A stretch of 64,000 nucleotides of DNA. Origin: Triatoma infestans. Taxonomy: Eukaryota > Arthropoda > Insecta > Hemiptera > Reduviidae. A model generated the notes under the pieces. The model did no database searches. It was not told the origin of the DNA and worked only from the letters and a program-made list of their open reading frames with translations. Numbering within the stretch: the first letter of the stretch is position 1; each line of letters starts with the position of its first letter. The position numbers and the translations under genes are program-made. Below are positions 1 to 12,917 of this stretch, one piece after another. The stretch covers positions 1-64,000 of the forward strand of contig JAAEAF010000260.1 of assembly GCA_011037195.1 (NCBI GenBank), written 5' to 3'.

Positions 1-14
1 TTATAGTTTCATCT

Positions 15-332
15 GTGTGTGTGTATGTGTGTGTGTGTGTTTGTGTGTTTGTGTGTGTGTGTTTGTGTGTTTATGTATGTATGTATGTATGTATGTATGT
101 ATGTATGTATGTATGTATGTATGTATGTATGTATGTATGTATGTATGCATGTATGTGTGTGTGTGTGTGAGTGGATTTCCACACGTTATACGTAATATTT
201 ACCTGGATTTCATATCTTAGTGACGTTCATGGTCCATATTTTGGCAGATATGTGCAAAAGGATGATATGTCCCATATTTTATATATATACACGCACACAC
301 ACACACACACACACATACATATATATATATAT
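15..332. repeat. (TG)n, (TATG)n and (AC/AT)n microsatellites
   Basis: Positions 15-65 are nearly pure TG, 66-150 are TATG repeats, and 281-332 are AC then AT repeats. The open frames crossing them are only repeated Met-Tyr-Val-Cys and similar dipeptides, so they are not genes. Confidence 0.95.
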
Positions 333-3300
333 TCCTTTCCATTCCCCTTTTCACCTCTCCTACATTTTGCAGTTATATATATATATATGAAAATGGCAGG
401 CTTTTAGTTATGCAAACAACAATTAAGTCAGTAACTGGTTAGCTATGTTGAAACTTTACCATTAGTTTCATCGTATATATATAATATATAAATGAGTGTT
501 TATGTGTGCGTTACATGAGTTCACACTTTTGGTTGTATATATATATTGTGTTGTCATGCACCACGTTTGTTAACTGACAATATACCACCAGTTTCAGTTC
601 AGCGTTGTCTTTTAATTGTCTCTTCTATTTAGTTATATAGAATTTATCAATATATGTGTTTGAGTATATGTATGTATGTATATTGACAAGTAAATAATAA
701 ATGACATACTACTACTATTTACTATTAGTTACTATAACAACAATAATTTCCAATGCACTTCACTATATACTAAAATATGTCACTAAATCCAAAACTGACA
801 AAACATAGACCTATCGGTATTATGTCACAATATTGTCGTCCATGTATAATAGAGAATAAATTTAAAAATCTATTTTGGCCACGTATAAACTCATTTATCA
901 TTACAAATTTTATGATGTGCAATACATGTCAACAAATATTTTAGGAATGAGAAACTGAAATAGTTGATGCCAAGAGTAAAGTTAGCAAATCTTCTTCAAA
1001 CTAGGAATTTGTATTCAAAAGTTTTTTTTTCTTCTATGACTTGACAGTCCTTTAAAGAATCAAGTCCTTCACCATTATCCTTTGTCATTCCTCCCTTTTC
1101 CGGACCTTCACATTCCACCTCATGACATCTATCGTCCTGAGGTCCCCCTCTATCTGGTCCGTATTATTTAACATATTATTTCTATGTAAAATTTTGGAAA
1201 TGTTTAATGTTTCTTCATTAATTGAGATTCTGGAATTGGCCAACGGCTTCCTTTGCATACGGAAAATTTAAGTAGCCTAGATCATTGTGCTTCATCTTGT
1301 GGACAGTCAATAGGATGTGTTGAAAATTTTGAATTATTAACACAAATTATAGCATACGTAATGAATAAAGGATCAAATTCTATGCCAGCCGCTCCATCAT
1401 ATGAGACATAAGACATCTCTCTTACCACAAGCTAGGGAAGATCAAGATCCGCCTACTTCAACCTATTAAGGGATCTGGAAGGAAAAGTCGGGGAAGTTTT
1501 CTGACAAGCTAGCTAGAGTCTACTATTGGGTCTTGTATACACGGTCTTCTAAAAAACGTCACCATCACCAACACTCTTATCAGTTCAGTTTGTTATCACT
1601 ACTGTCGCTACCAATTTACTATATCAGTTCTGTTAAGTCCTTGGAGTATCTGTTTTTTAGTTAACATGTTAGTTTTTTATGAAGCTCCACTATAATAGTC
1701 ATAATTTGGTTTGATGATAGATTGGTATTCGAAACGATACGATAAGCAGTAAAGAAAGCGATTTGTGATAAGTGGCAGGTGTGGCTATAAAACTAAACCC
1801 ATGCGGCTTTAAAGATCTTTGTGGCTCCTGTGGGTGTCAATGTCTGTGTACAAATTATAAATATGAATGGTTGAGAGTGGTTAGAATGAGCACAAGGGAC
1901 TCACATTCGCAAACCTCTGCGAGCCTAATGTTTATTGTGTGATTGTTGGGGGCGATGCCAGTGTAAGAGTTCTGTACGTTTAAGGATGGGATATCGTCAG
2001 GGGTCCCAAATCCCAAGTCCCAAGATTTCCGCTATTGTGACTAAGTCTGCGAACCATTCATGTTTCATACAGCCATGTCATGATGCGATCTATACTGCCA
2101 ATTTTTTTGTACGGTTAGGCTTATTTTATGAGTTATTTTTGTCAAAAAATTAATAACACATTCGCATTACAGATCGATTGAAGAACATCAAAAACTTCTA
2201 ACAATATCTATGTGATAAATCGAATGAAATTTCACGCATTACAAGTTTCCATTTGTAAGCTAATGGACTTTGAAATTATGCATTACGAAACGTTGCAAAT
2301 GTTTTTGGAAATGTTTTATGCTTTGTAGGTTTCATAAAAAGGATAAATTGGGATAAACCGCTAGAAATGACACAAATACTATAAAGAGAATTATTTGCGC
2401 AAAGGAAAATGTTTGTTTTTCCGCAGAGCAAGCACAAAGGCGGACACTTTAAACTGGATTTGTCTATTATAAACCAGTTGGGGGAAATCAAAGTGAAATT
2501 AATTTCTTCAATTAATACAACAAACCAAAAAGGAAGGGGGGGGGGATTATTTGTATCGTGCAATAGGCTGGAATGAATTGTTTTGGAATTTAAACCGGAG
2601 ACTGGAATATTTCGTGGTGGTTATGTAATCGTTGTTTACAATTTCTCTTATTATTATTTACACAAGCCTGGTTGACATTGTTCGTTTTCCAGAGTCGTTT
2701 GTAAAACCGGTCGACTGTATTTTTAGTCCAGGTTCCAAAAAGCTTTGATCACGTAGCCAGGGAATATACCAATTCCCTATAGCGTTAGTTTGTATAGCAA
2801 AATTTTACACAAGATGGTTTTGATTTTGTTCCCTGTTAGTTTTGTATAAATGTAGGGAGTAAAACCTGACCAGGGCTACAGCTGTGGTCCTGGATGAGGG
2901 AGAAAATCCCCCCCGGTTCATTACTCTTCCCTTCCAAAAACATTTAAACAATATCACTTAAAACTATTCCAGCTGTTTGGGGTTAATATCAGTCCAATGT
3001 TTTGGAATAAATGTTGGTGGACTTTTGAATATCCCCCAGATTGGAACTAACCCGAATTGTTTTAGTTGTTATGGCACTATAAGTTGGAAAACACGTCGCT
3101 TATGGTAACAGATTAAATCCATTGAACATCATCCCAAATAGTAGATCTGGTTTTGTTTATAAATTAGCATTTCCCCCCTGAACTACTTCAACATTCAGCT
3201 TTGGTAAATTCATACAATTTCTTATTGATTGCACTTTTTATAAAAACTTATTTGAAACTCAACTTAAGCAAATATTTTATGTTTGATATATAGATTTGTC

Positions 3301-3582
3301 TACCACATATTTCAAAATACCCTCTTTAAGCGTAATTTATTGCTTCAATTTAACTATAGCTATATGGAAGTAGAGCTGAAATGAGCCAAGGCTCCATATG
3401 CAACCATTCTTTTCAAAATAATAGCTGCAGAGTTAAAGGAACGAACTAAGAAGGTAATTTCACGAAGTAGTAATCATTTAAGTGTATAGTCTTCTTTAAT
3501 ATTGATGTTACTTTAGAGTAGTAATCTGGAAGTTTTTACTACTCAGTTTTTCTCTTACTGTGTTTCTCAAATTCTGTTTGAT
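333..3582. other. unassigned AT-rich DNA, no gene seen
   Basis: No open frame here resembles a known protein. Short AT repeats occur at about 375-390, 470-490 and 535-546, and a G-run at about 2535-2546. I found no clear copy of the H/M repeat family, which makes this one of the longest repeat-poor stretches. It may hold older decayed elements that cannot be recognised by eye. Confidence 0.5.
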
Positions 3583-3697
3583 ATTTACTTTCTCTTACTA
3601 CTATAAGAGAAATAACTGTGATTGTGGCAAATTTTCACCGGAAACACCTTTAAAGTTTTTAAGGCCTCTGAATACGAAAATGCTATTTTCTACGATA
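3583..3697 (+). repeat. H/M repeat family, M-end fragment
   Basis: It begins TTTACTTTCTCTTACT and continues through the conserved block CAAATTTTCACCGGAAA and a GAATACGAAAA segment, as in other M ends (for example 23293 onward). It is truncated after about 115 bp. Confidence 0.7.
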
Positions 3698-3769
3698 CAT
3701 AAAATATCACACATCACGAAGAACATGCACAATGGGGGGGGGGATTGGAGATGAATTAACACTGAATAC

Positions 3770-4215
3770 ATGGCATTTAATTCTCCTTCAGAAGGACTTT
3801 TGATGGATGATTGGACATTAACTTGTAGTTCAGAATTCCAATACTTGGGAATATGTGTAGGTAAATCTTGGAACCCTCGGAAAAGAAATTATTATGCAAG
3901 TAAGTCGAGGAAAAAAGTTCTAGGAACATTAAACTCGTATGTTATGGAACTGAAATGTGTCCCTAGAACCTAAAAAAAATAATACACTATGCTTTTCTCT
4001 TAAGGGCGACCCTATATGTGCGGAATACTGGACTCTAGAAGAGAGAGCTCAGAAAAAATGACTAGTCCCGGAGATTTTTGGAGGAGAAGTTGTGGTTTTT
4101 CAAGAATCCAATATGTTCCCATTACCGAAATTAGAGCGATAGACGTAGCATACGAAACGTCCTGAACAAAATTGAAATAAAAAGACTTTTTTGGTTCGGC
4201 CATTTCAAGGTATAA
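3770..4215 (+). pseudogene. decayed LINE reverse transcriptase tail (RTE-like type)
   Basis: The first frame shows EFQYLGICVG followed by a KVLGTLNS segment, matching the thumb region of insect LINE reverse transcriptases, where a F-K-Y-L-G motif is followed by an ARKAL-type helix. After frameshifts, further pieces appear: an AEYWTL segment (usual form YGSETWTL), FWRRSCGFSR, and a final LFWFGHF (usual form L-x-W-x-G-H-V). The order and spacing are those of the 3' end of this LINE type. Endonuclease and palm domains are absent. It is broken by several frameshifts and cannot be functional. The downstream border touches the decayed mariner at 4220. Confidence 0.7.
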
Positions 4216-4219
4216 TCCA

Positions 4220-5215
4220 TTGTTATTTATTAATCACTTCGACCCATTTTTGTGCATTAATTCAGTTCCTCTTTGGTACCACGAAGGTTCTTTGAAGGCA
4301 AAGAATTCAATACCAGTTGCTTTCGACTACTCTTCCATAGTTAAATTTTTTATACTGCAAAAACTGAGCCATGGATCGGATCGAAGTGGTTGTCCGGAGA
4401 AGGGAGGTCTAGCTGTAAGCAGGATGAAGAAGAAGTTCAATCTCCAGCTCATTAATTTTTGAGGCATTTTGACGCCAAGTGTGTGGACTTGCATTATCAT
4501 GCTGCTGAAGAACTTTTTCTCTGTTGACTACACACTGACAGGGGTACTTTCCGGGCAGAACAGCATGGACCCTATCCAGTTATGCTGAATAGAGTTCAGA
4601 TGTGATAGCTCGCCCAACGGGAACCAACTTGAAATGCATGACTTCTTCAAAGTTCCACCACTCAAAGAGCATTATCTATTTCCCAACCTTTTTCGTTACC
4701 AAGTATAACCCATTGTTTTTGAGTTTGGGTTGTTAAAGTATACTCACTTTTCATCGTAAGTGGCAATTCGCTTTATAAATCGAAAATCACTTGGATTTTT
4801 AAGAAGACTTTGACACACTTCAACTCTATATACATTTTGCTGAGGTTGTAATTCATGGGGGATAGTCCTACAGTTTTTGGATACCATTTCAATGTCATGC
4901 AAGTGCCTATTTATAGCAGTGTGAGACCTCCTAACCCGCTTGCAAGTTTTCTAGTGCTTATTCGAAAAGCACTTCTACAGCTTCTCTAAAAACCGTGGAT
5001 CAAGAGACTATAGACGCCCCAATCTTGCCATATTTTCAAGGCTTCCCTGAAATTTAAAAACCAATAATGTGCAGCACATTTTCAAAGCATTGGCCACCTC
5101 AAATTTACAAATTTCTCGAGCTGCAGCTATTGCTGTAAAGCCTTTTTTAAAATAATGATTCAATATAGTTGGAATTTCAAAATTTAATTCACTCATTATA
5201 ATAATTTTCAACTCA
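4220..5215 (-). pseudogene. decayed mariner-family transposase
   Basis: On the minus strand, starting near 5199, the first frame reads MSELNFEIPTI and then YFKKGFTAIAAAREIC and SLENMARLG, matching the helix-turn-helix N-terminus of mariner transposases. Further along, in shifting frames, are KRIATYDEK (usual T-G-D-E-K-W, first catalytic Asp), FKLVPVGRAI, QQHDNASPHT (second catalytic Asp in H-D-N) and LLHPAYS, where the family has H-P-P-Y-S-P-D. At least five frameshifts or stops break it, and the third Asp region is degraded. I could not find matching terminal inverted repeats. It lies directly against the LINE remnant at 3770-4215. Confidence 0.75.
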
Positions 5216-5611
5216 TTCGCTCAAAACTCGTCTAAATACTGTTACATACTGAAAAGTGAATGTCAGGTAATCAAGATTATGACCAAAGTACACTATCAAC
5301 GCGTTGTTTGTATAAACATTCAACTAAATGAAAGAAAACAGTTGTATACACCTTATTATGTTCACTTACGCTATCAGTATTATGATAACGAAAATGCACA
5401 AGAAAAGCAAGTAAATTGCATGTGATAAATATAACTTAACATAACCTAACATAAGTAATACAAAGTTACTGCACATACGTTATCGTCACAATAGCATATT
5501 TTGACTTATTAATTTAAATATTTTTTTGCTGCTATATTTTACTTTTTTGTCATGAAACTGTGTTTGTCATTTAAATATTAAATTTTGTCATTCTATAATA
5601 TTTTGTAGTGA

Positions 5612-6332
5612 TTTTTACTTTCTTTTATTGCTGGTAAGAGGAAGTAATACGATCTTGTCAAATTTTCGATATCGAGTTTCCACCGGATATCTACGTTTTG
5701 AGGTCCAGTAGTTTTTTAGAAATTGGTCCATATGTGTGCATGTGTGTGTGTGTTTATTAACTTGGAATATTAACTGCACACATATACAGAGCTACAACTT
5801 TTATTTGAAACATTTTTCCGGGAAAGTTCATTTAAGAGGGGTTTTGGGGGGAGGGAGTTGGTTATGTTTTCCTCTAAAGTGCTAATTCAGTTTATTATAT
5901 AATTCTATCATCTAGATAATATTAATTACAAATAAATGTGATGCCGGAATTCCCAAATTTAAAGAAAATTGCTTTACTGAAAATGAAACTACTGAATGTT
6001 TTTGTTTGTTTTTTTTGTGCGATTTTCCCCCCAAAAAACGCAAAAGGATTTCATTAAGCTGTTATACTAACTATATATACAGATACTTTTGTTTGACTTA
6101 GTTTTCCAAGTAAATTGATGTAAGGGAGGTTTAGGGGGAGGAGTAAAGTTAGGTTTCCTCAAAAAAGTAGTTTATATATAAAGTTTAGATTTTGCCACTC
6201 ATGTATCTTGAAGACAACTAAATATCTAGTAAGTATTTATAATACTTACTTGCAGTTAGAAGCAAATCAATCAATTATAACTAGGTAAATCGCAGTAAGA
6301 GAAAGTCGAGTGAATGTTCCTCACCAGATTTT
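5612..6332 (+). repeat. H/M repeat family, nearly complete copy
   Basis: It starts with the M end (TTTTTACTTTCTTTTATT, then GATCTTGTCAAATTTTCGA), has a TG microsatellite slot at about 5733-5752, two modules of the GGAAAATTCATTTAAG type, and closes with the H end (CAGTAAGAGAAAGTCGAGTG, then CACCAGATTTT). Its ~720 bp are shorter than the ~1 kb of the copy at 52280-53289. Confidence 0.8.
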
Positions 6333-7397
6333 CCGTTCTGTTGTTCCTCACTCCAAATTTATAGCAATTGACCTATTTTGTCGGGCAAATGCGTCAAATA
6401 GTACCCGTTTATGAAAGCATAGAAGACAATTTTGCGAAGTGGTAGAGAAAATTTCTACCGAATTCTTTGTTTGACCAATCACAACAAATTTCCCATTTCA
6501 TTATCAGCTATTCTACGAAATGAATGTCATAATTCGTAAACATATTATTCAAGGATTAATAATAAACACAGTTTTATTTATAGTTTATTGGGTAATATAT
6601 ATTAGGTTGATAAAAGTTTTATTAGATAAGAATATAGAAGTTCATAAATGAAGAAAGAAAGAAAGAAAGATCAATGGCCAATAATATTAAAAAGTTGTGA
6701 TTAGTGAATGAAAAGAAAGAGAAAATTGTAAGTTTTATATAGAGTTTTAGGGGGGGTCGTGGGGTGTTCAGTATTACCTAGAATAGAAGTAGTAATACTG
6801 GTAAGTTGAAGATTGGTGGAAGCCGGGCGTGGGATAGTGCAAGGTATGGGTAGATATTACCTTGTTATTGGTTGTGCTGCTGTAGCTGCTGCAGGTAATA
6901 GAAGACCCAGGTCGTATCTATATCTTAGCCACCCAGCTCTGGCCTGTTAGTAGTACCTCACTTCGGTCCGCCCTGTACAACCAACGTAATAACCCATTTA
7001 ATGTTCCCAACTTGGTGCGCTCTCTTTCTTCTGCAGGGAAACTGTCAGCATCACTCTACCAATCCTCCCGCCGATAGTGCATACTTCATCTACTTTCAAC
7101 GTTTTTCTGTTTACAATTTCACCAGAATTAACTTTGAACAGCAAAATAAATATGGCATGAAACATTCATGCGACCATTCCTTATTACAATTTTCAGAATT
7201 CTGAGTGACTTTGTTTAAAATTCGGAATTGTTCTACCAGACGCTTAACACTCCCTAAGCTCATGCAGTTTGAAGGAAGACAAAGTTTGTAAGATGAGATA
7301 TTAAAAGTGGGAAGCTCAAAAAAAAAAAAAGAGAAAACTATCTCTTAAGGGGTCAAATGCTATGGTTATCCCTAAACAGAATATCAAATTTAAGGTT
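6333..7397. other. AT-rich DNA, then a GC-richer low-copy island (6750-7210)
   Basis: 6333-6745 is AT-rich with a short GAAA repeat near 6650-6670. 6750-7210 is more GC-rich, shows no H/M family sequence and no recognisable coding frame. It is a candidate stretch of ancestral low-copy DNA. Confidence 0.45.
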
Positions 7398-7700
7398 CCT
7401 TGATTTCAAACTACACACATAGAGTGAGAGTCGATTCGTTAAAAAGATTCCGGGCAAAATCCATCAACCGCTTGGGCAACTTTACTCGATTTTTTTTTTT
7501 GGTTCAGTTTATCGTGATTTTCTCGAAAACGGCTCCAACTTTTTTCTTTAAAATTCGCATATTATCTACAACTATCACTTTTATTTGGAACATATTTCTC
7601 GGGAAAAATGTTGTTTTTTGGGGGGGGGGGGATATTTTAGGAGATAATAGCGTTATGCTTTCGTGCAATGTTGGTACCACATGTTTGGTTCTACCGGTCA
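7398..7700 (+). repeat. H/M repeat family, internal fragment
   Basis: It contains CGGGCAAAATCCATCAACCG, the GATTTTCTCGAAAACGGCTC block, TATCACTTTTATTTGGAA and the ATAGCGTTATGCTTTC block in the normal order. Both true ends are missing. Confidence 0.8.
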
Positions 7701-8459
7701 ATTCGGTACAATTTAAATTTATGTATGTTTTATTTGGAGTAATTTGACTGAACCCCACAGATCAAGTAAACTTTATCGGTGAAAAATGTCAGCAGTAGTA
7801 AGAGAAGGTCAAAATTAACAGAAAAATTACTCCAATTAAATATGCACATAATAAATATGATACCTCATTATTAAATATTATTTTAATCATATTCTACTGA
7901 AGTACTAAGGGGTTAGAGCTGTGTTCACAGCTGTTCTCTATATATATCCTTCTTTTTTGTATATGTAATACTTCATATATATCTTCTCTAAAAAAAATTT
8001 AAATATTAATAGTTCATATATAACGAAGGGTTAATAATTTTAACCATAAATTTCCATAAATCCTAAGTGAAACTAGGATAAATGTGGTACTTTATAAATC
8101 TCAATGAATAATGTTAATCAACTTATTTTTAAAAATTTAATATTATTAACATTATCGGAACAAAATTGTTTATCATGTTATTTATTATTGTAACAACCAG
8201 TAAAATATTATAATAAGCTAGATAATTGGCCAGTTAATGTTAACAATTTCTTTAGAGTTATCTGTAGCTTCTTTTTTTTTTTTTACATCTTCCCTCCAGC
8301 AAATTACCTGGGCATAATAGAAATTATCTTGTGGTGTTTCAACTTTTATTTAATTTATATATTAAACATTTTTTCTCCATAATGTATTCTTAGAATGGAT
8401 TTTTTTTTTTAGGTTAATATAGTCATGAAATTTTCGAACCTAATCTCCTTGAATTAGGG
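7701..8459. other. AT-rich DNA, nothing recognised
   Basis: Runs of A and T dominate, with no H/M terminal motifs and no coding signal. Confidence 0.45.
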
Positions 8460-8820
8460 AATTTGTTGATTCAGGAGTTCTGAAAGGGGTCGATGGGAAT
8501 TTTGGAAAGCCATGTATAAAGGTTGATGGGGTACAGTAGCGTTTAGCTTTTCTCTAACGTACTATTTCTGTACAATATATATTTCTGCCACCTATATAAT
8601 ATTAATATATATATATTAAAAGCATTGCTAGTATTCCAAGTTTGAAGAAAATCGGTTAATTGGAAGTGCGATTTTACAGAATAAGTGTTTTTTTGTTTGT
8701 TAATTCCCTGGGAAATACTGTAACAATTTTCTTTAAACTTACAATATTAATCGCATGGAATTAAAAAGAAGTATCACTTTGATTTATTATTAATTTTCTG
8801 AAAAATATATATTTCTTGAG
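8460..8820 (+). repeat. H/M repeat family, internal fragment
   Basis: It shows GTACAGTAGCGTTTAGC, then CCACCTATATAATATTAAT, then TTGAAGAAAATCGGTTAA and GGAAGTGCGATTTTACAG, the second-module sequence of the family. It lacks both ends. Confidence 0.75.
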
Positions 8821-9357
8821 GAATCTTGAGACGTTAAAATTCAAATGTGTTTTATAATGAATGTGAGAAAGGGGAGAGAATTAGAGAGTTTGGATTTTAG
8901 AGAAATAAACTGGAATGATATGGTGAACTGCAAGGACTGTACAGGTATAACAGAAGTTAGGTAGCGAGAGATATATAAAGAGACAGACTGGCTGAATGAT
9001 GAGAAGGTATAGAAGGTTGCTGACTGGGGCTTTTAACTGGTCGCAAAACTATTCTGAACTGCTGTCACTCTATTTATATGAATCGAACTGTCCCTTCCTA
9101 GTCTGGCCTAGGTGGAGAGAAACTAAATTTGATTCATTTAAGCTGTGCTTCTCCGTTCTTCGGATTCTATGTATCTATAAAAATGATTAGGATTACAGTT
9201 TGTTCAATTTTATTGGCCTTCTATACAGGGTAATCATTCTCTGCTAACCTCGGCTTGGTATTTTTTTATAACCTCGGCCACTGTTTATTTATGTTTGAAC
9301 AAAGGAGCACAATTTTAAATTTAATGAAAACTTGTCATTTCATAGATAACTATTAAG
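8821..9357. other. low-copy DNA, no gene seen
   Basis: A purine-rich stretch (8860-8980) is followed by mixed sequence. A 64-codon open frame at 8996-9190 has no recognisable domain and is within chance length. Confidence 0.4.
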
Positions 9358-9405
9358 TGGGGTAAGTGAATGCCGTGTGAGTGTTTCACACCAGATTTTT
9401 TTTAA
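9358..9405 (+). repeat. H/M repeat family, solitary H end
   Basis: GTGTGAGTGTTTCACACCAG followed by a T-run is the hairpin end of the family. Little family sequence precedes it, and a minus copy begins a few bases later. Confidence 0.75.
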
Positions 9406-9411
9406 ACTTGA

Positions 9412-10240
9412 TATTATTGTCATTTGCGGTGACATAAATATAGAATCAGTGGAGGTATATGTTGGTTAACACCAATCCTTGATGTGATTACACTGTAGCT
9501 CAATAGATCGCGCCAATAACATTGAACAAAACCCCCTGTTGTGAAATCTAACGGCCTACATTGCCCAGAACACAAAAAAAACACTAATCCCGGAAAAATA
9601 TTTTTCATATAATATTTAGTGGTTTATATCTGTGCTGCTGGTATTCCAAGTTTACGAGAAAATCTTTGCTTCCGTTTACGAGAAAAATTTCAAAAGCCTC
9701 AAAAACCTATTGTGTAAAGTGGCACACTTCCGATTAACTGATTTTCTTTAAATTCGTAATTCAAGGTTTTTTTCTACGGTGTATTAATATTATGTAGATG
9801 GTAGAATCATATAGATTATATTAAAGTAGTAGTTTGAAGGGAAGTTTAATTAGAAAAACATGTTTCAAATATAAATGATAGATATTTGTGAGTCTAGATA
9901 GTAAACAAAGTTTAAACAGAATCATTGGAGCTATTTTTCGAGAAAAATCATGAAAAATTTGGGGAAAAAGAACAATACACTACTTCCGGTTAATGGATTT
10001 TGCCCGAAACCTTTGTATCAGATACGCTGGTAATACATGTACGGAATACCGGAAGTTTGAATTTTCTGTAATTTTTTTCATTTTTTGAAATATATACGTT
10101 AAAACCATCTGTTTCTATTTTGAGGGTCACAAAATATGTACAAATTTCCACGGATAACTCAATTTCACGATAACAAAATTTGACACGATCGCAATACTAC
10201 CTCTTCTTACAGCAGTAAGAGAATATAAAAAAAAGTAAAC
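9412..10240 (-). repeat. H/M repeat family, long copy lacking H end
   Basis: Reading right to left it runs from the M end (TTACTGCTGTAAGAAG, then GCGATCGTGTCAAATTTTG) through the CCATCAACCGG-type block, a module, and the GTAATCACATCAAGG region near the H side. The terminal hairpin is missing or merged with the solitary H end at 9358-9405. Confidence 0.8.
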
Positions 10241-11452
10241 GTATATTAACTTCCGGTCAACTTTCGACAAAGATTTTTTTCGACAAATTTGACTCCTTTT
10301 ACCAGCATATATAATTATTGTTTTTTTATTATATAAATTTTTATTATATACGTTATTTTAATAAAATTAATTAATTACATTAATATCAATTATATTAATA
10401 TCAATTACATTAATACGTATTACCTAATCATCAATTAATAATCCAATTATTACTGTGTGCGAGATGTGCCATGTAGTGAGGATGTTATATATAATAAATA
10501 TGTATATAGTTTGGCTCGATGAAGTCTTGTTGAGATTATTGTAGTGGTGAGATGGTGACGAGCACCCAGTCGTAATGACGTCACTTTATGAAAGTATGAT
10601 TGTGAATATATGGAGTTTCACAAAACAGAATAGATTTTTTCTTGTTGTTGTATTTTAATTAAAACCAGAGATCTCTAATATGGTGGCTTAAAATTTCAAT
10701 TAGAAGCTTAAAGAAAACAATTAACCGTACTCATAAACAGATCTCTAAAATGAAGAAGAAGAAAATAAAAAAACTGTCATTGTAATTTAATTGGAAATTT
10801 GAAATAAAATTTTTAATTAAAATTGAAATGGTATAAATAAATTTTTCCGCTCAAATTTAATAAAAGAGAACTTTTATAAAAGTATGATTTCATTTCCTAA
10901 TGAATTACCTTGTAAGAATTGATTTAATTAAAAAGCACTATAAATTGTTATGAGAGAAGTTCCATTCTCTTTTTTTCTTTTTTTTTAGATTTTAATTCTC
11001 ATTTTAATGTGAATAAAGAAATTAAATTAACTTTTCACAATTGAAAACAAACACACATACCTACTACACACGTAGATATTCAGAGCCAACTCAGATACAC
11101 GTACACATAAATACTGTCGTAAAGTTATTTAGTAACAAATTAGTTGATTTTTTTTTTTTTTTAAATAAATATTTGTATGTATGTACGTGTGTATGGTGTA
11201 CAGGGAAAAGGCTTCCCGCCCCGCCCCCCAGTTCCCACAATACAGCCCCACTGAAAAGGTGGTGTAAAATATACTAAGGAATGTTATGGTGTTTTGGTTT
11301 GGTGTTTTAATGAGAAACTACGCAGAAGTAATTACTATAGCGGTATTTTATTTTTATTTTGTTGGGCCGTCTCTTGCACCATCTCCTCGGAGGCGGTGGC
11401 GGCGCAACGAGGTACACGAATCTAGCTGAACGATTCTCTTTTTATATAAATG
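10241..11452. other. AT-rich DNA, nothing recognised
   Basis: 10300-11040 is extremely AT-rich with short ATTA-type repeats around 10350-10450. 11190-11440 is somewhat GC-richer. No coding frame or family repeat was identified. Confidence 0.45.
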
Positions 11453-11567
11453 AAAAAAAATCTGGTGTGAAACATTCACACGAAGATTTTCTTCAAACTT
11501 ATTAATTCATACACTAAGAGAGTGTTGGGTGAGTGTTTCACACCAGATTTTTTTTTTTTTTTTTTTT
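11453..11567. repeat. mini-palindrome made of two H ends
   Basis: An A-run and TCTGGTGTGAAACATTCACA on the left are mirrored by GGTGAGTGTTTCACACCAGA and a T-run on the right, with only about 50 bp between. It is two H ends of the H/M family facing outward. Confidence 0.85.
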
Positions 11568-11609
11568 GTTCTAGGCACTTTCTTTTAAGACGCACTTTCG
11601 ACCGTATAT

Positions 11610-12112
11610 TATACTTTTCACTTTTCCTACCTGCTATATTGAATCAGTTTTTTCGAAATTCACTTTTCACCAGAAATACATGATTTGTGGTCCATTGAGT
11701 GCAAAGAAAAGTGTTTTTAGAAAATAATTTGTATGTGTGTAAGTGTGTGTTGACACGGAATTTTTGGGCAAAATCTATCAACCGGAAATGCAATTGTTCT
11801 CAATTTTTTTTTAGTTTTTCGCGATTTTCTCGCAAACAGCTCCAATGATTTTCTTCAAACTTCGTAGACTTGCTATATTATATAAATAACTATAACTGTT
11901 ATTACAGTAACATTTTCTCGGGAATATTGATTTTTTTGAAGTGTTTCAAGGCAACAGTAGCGTTATGCTTACCTCGAAAGTGCCACTTCATTACAATATA
12001 TGGTTGTACCAACTATATAATGTCAAGTTTCACTAAAAGCTTTGTTAGAATTCCAGATTTGAAGAAATTCGGCCAAATTGGAAGTGTAGATTTACACAAT
12101 AAGTCTTGAGTA
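11610..12112 (+). repeat. H/M repeat family, copy lacking H end
   Basis: It contains TTCACCAGAAATACATGATT (M side), a short TG slot near 11733-11750, GGCAAAATCTATCAACCGG, GATTTTCTCGCAAACAGCTC, CAGTAGCGTTATGCTT and a GAAATTCGGCCAAATTGG second module. Confidence 0.8.
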
Positions 12113-12220
12113 TTTGTTTTTTTTTAATATAATTTTAATTTTCTCAAGACGTGGTTGATGCTTCTTTTTTTTCCAGCCTCTTTTCTGGACTTCACTGTAA
12201 TAACATTCAAGTACTTACAA

Positions 12221-12253
<33 letters not shown>

Positions 12254-12917
12254 TCAAACCATTTCTCTTCTGCAAGGTGATCAACTTCCGTTTGTGTACG
12301 TCTAGCCCACCCATTCCGTGTATTACATGGAAATTATTAGAAATGTTATTGCTACCGAAATACTTGGAACTTGTATTGTTTAAAATAATGTTATAAAAGT
12401 AAATATATTGTTTAATATATTGTATTAAAAGATTTATTTTTATTGCTTGGGTAGGATCACATCTGGATAAACGCCCAAGCACTTTTTATTCGCTCGTTAT
12501 TGTCTTGTTTCTAAGAAGAGAGAGAGGGCCATTAAGGCCACAGTTTATGTACATGTGAAACGAAATATTCTAGGTCATATTTCTGAAATGGCATTAACAG
12601 ATAAACTATATTACACAGAATGACACTGTACATATTTTCATACAAATCGTTTTTTTTTTTACTTTTCATTTTTTTTTTTAACGAGATTCCTTTTATATGT
12701 TAAGTTTTTTGTTTCTCTCTTTTTATCATATTAAAGCAGATGAATCACAATATATTATGGGCATAAGTGGTCTCTTGGTGATTGTTGGAATGTAGTTACA
12801 GAAACAAAAAAAAAATATGAAGCAAGATTATAAAGGATATTTAAGGACATGAAAATGGTTATATCCTTAAGTTTAGAAATCTTTTTTCCTGTATCTGATG
12901 AAATGGCGTTTCTTCCA
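12113..12917. other. low-copy DNA with long T-run
   Basis: A run of about 30 T occupies 12222-12252. The rest is AT-rich with no recognised gene. Open frames at 12151-12396 and 12207-12482 exist only because they read through the homopolymer. Confidence 0.5.

Noticed and set aside
17..407. Open frames of 67 and 78 codons
   Set aside because: They are translations of TG/TATG and AC/AT microsatellites.
5612..6332. Classic Helitron
   Set aside because: A hairpin near one end is suggestive, but I see no CTRR end at the expected distance, so the class is left open.
12207..12482. 91-codon minus-strand frame with a Lys run
   Set aside because: It depends on reading through a ~30-base T/A homopolymer.
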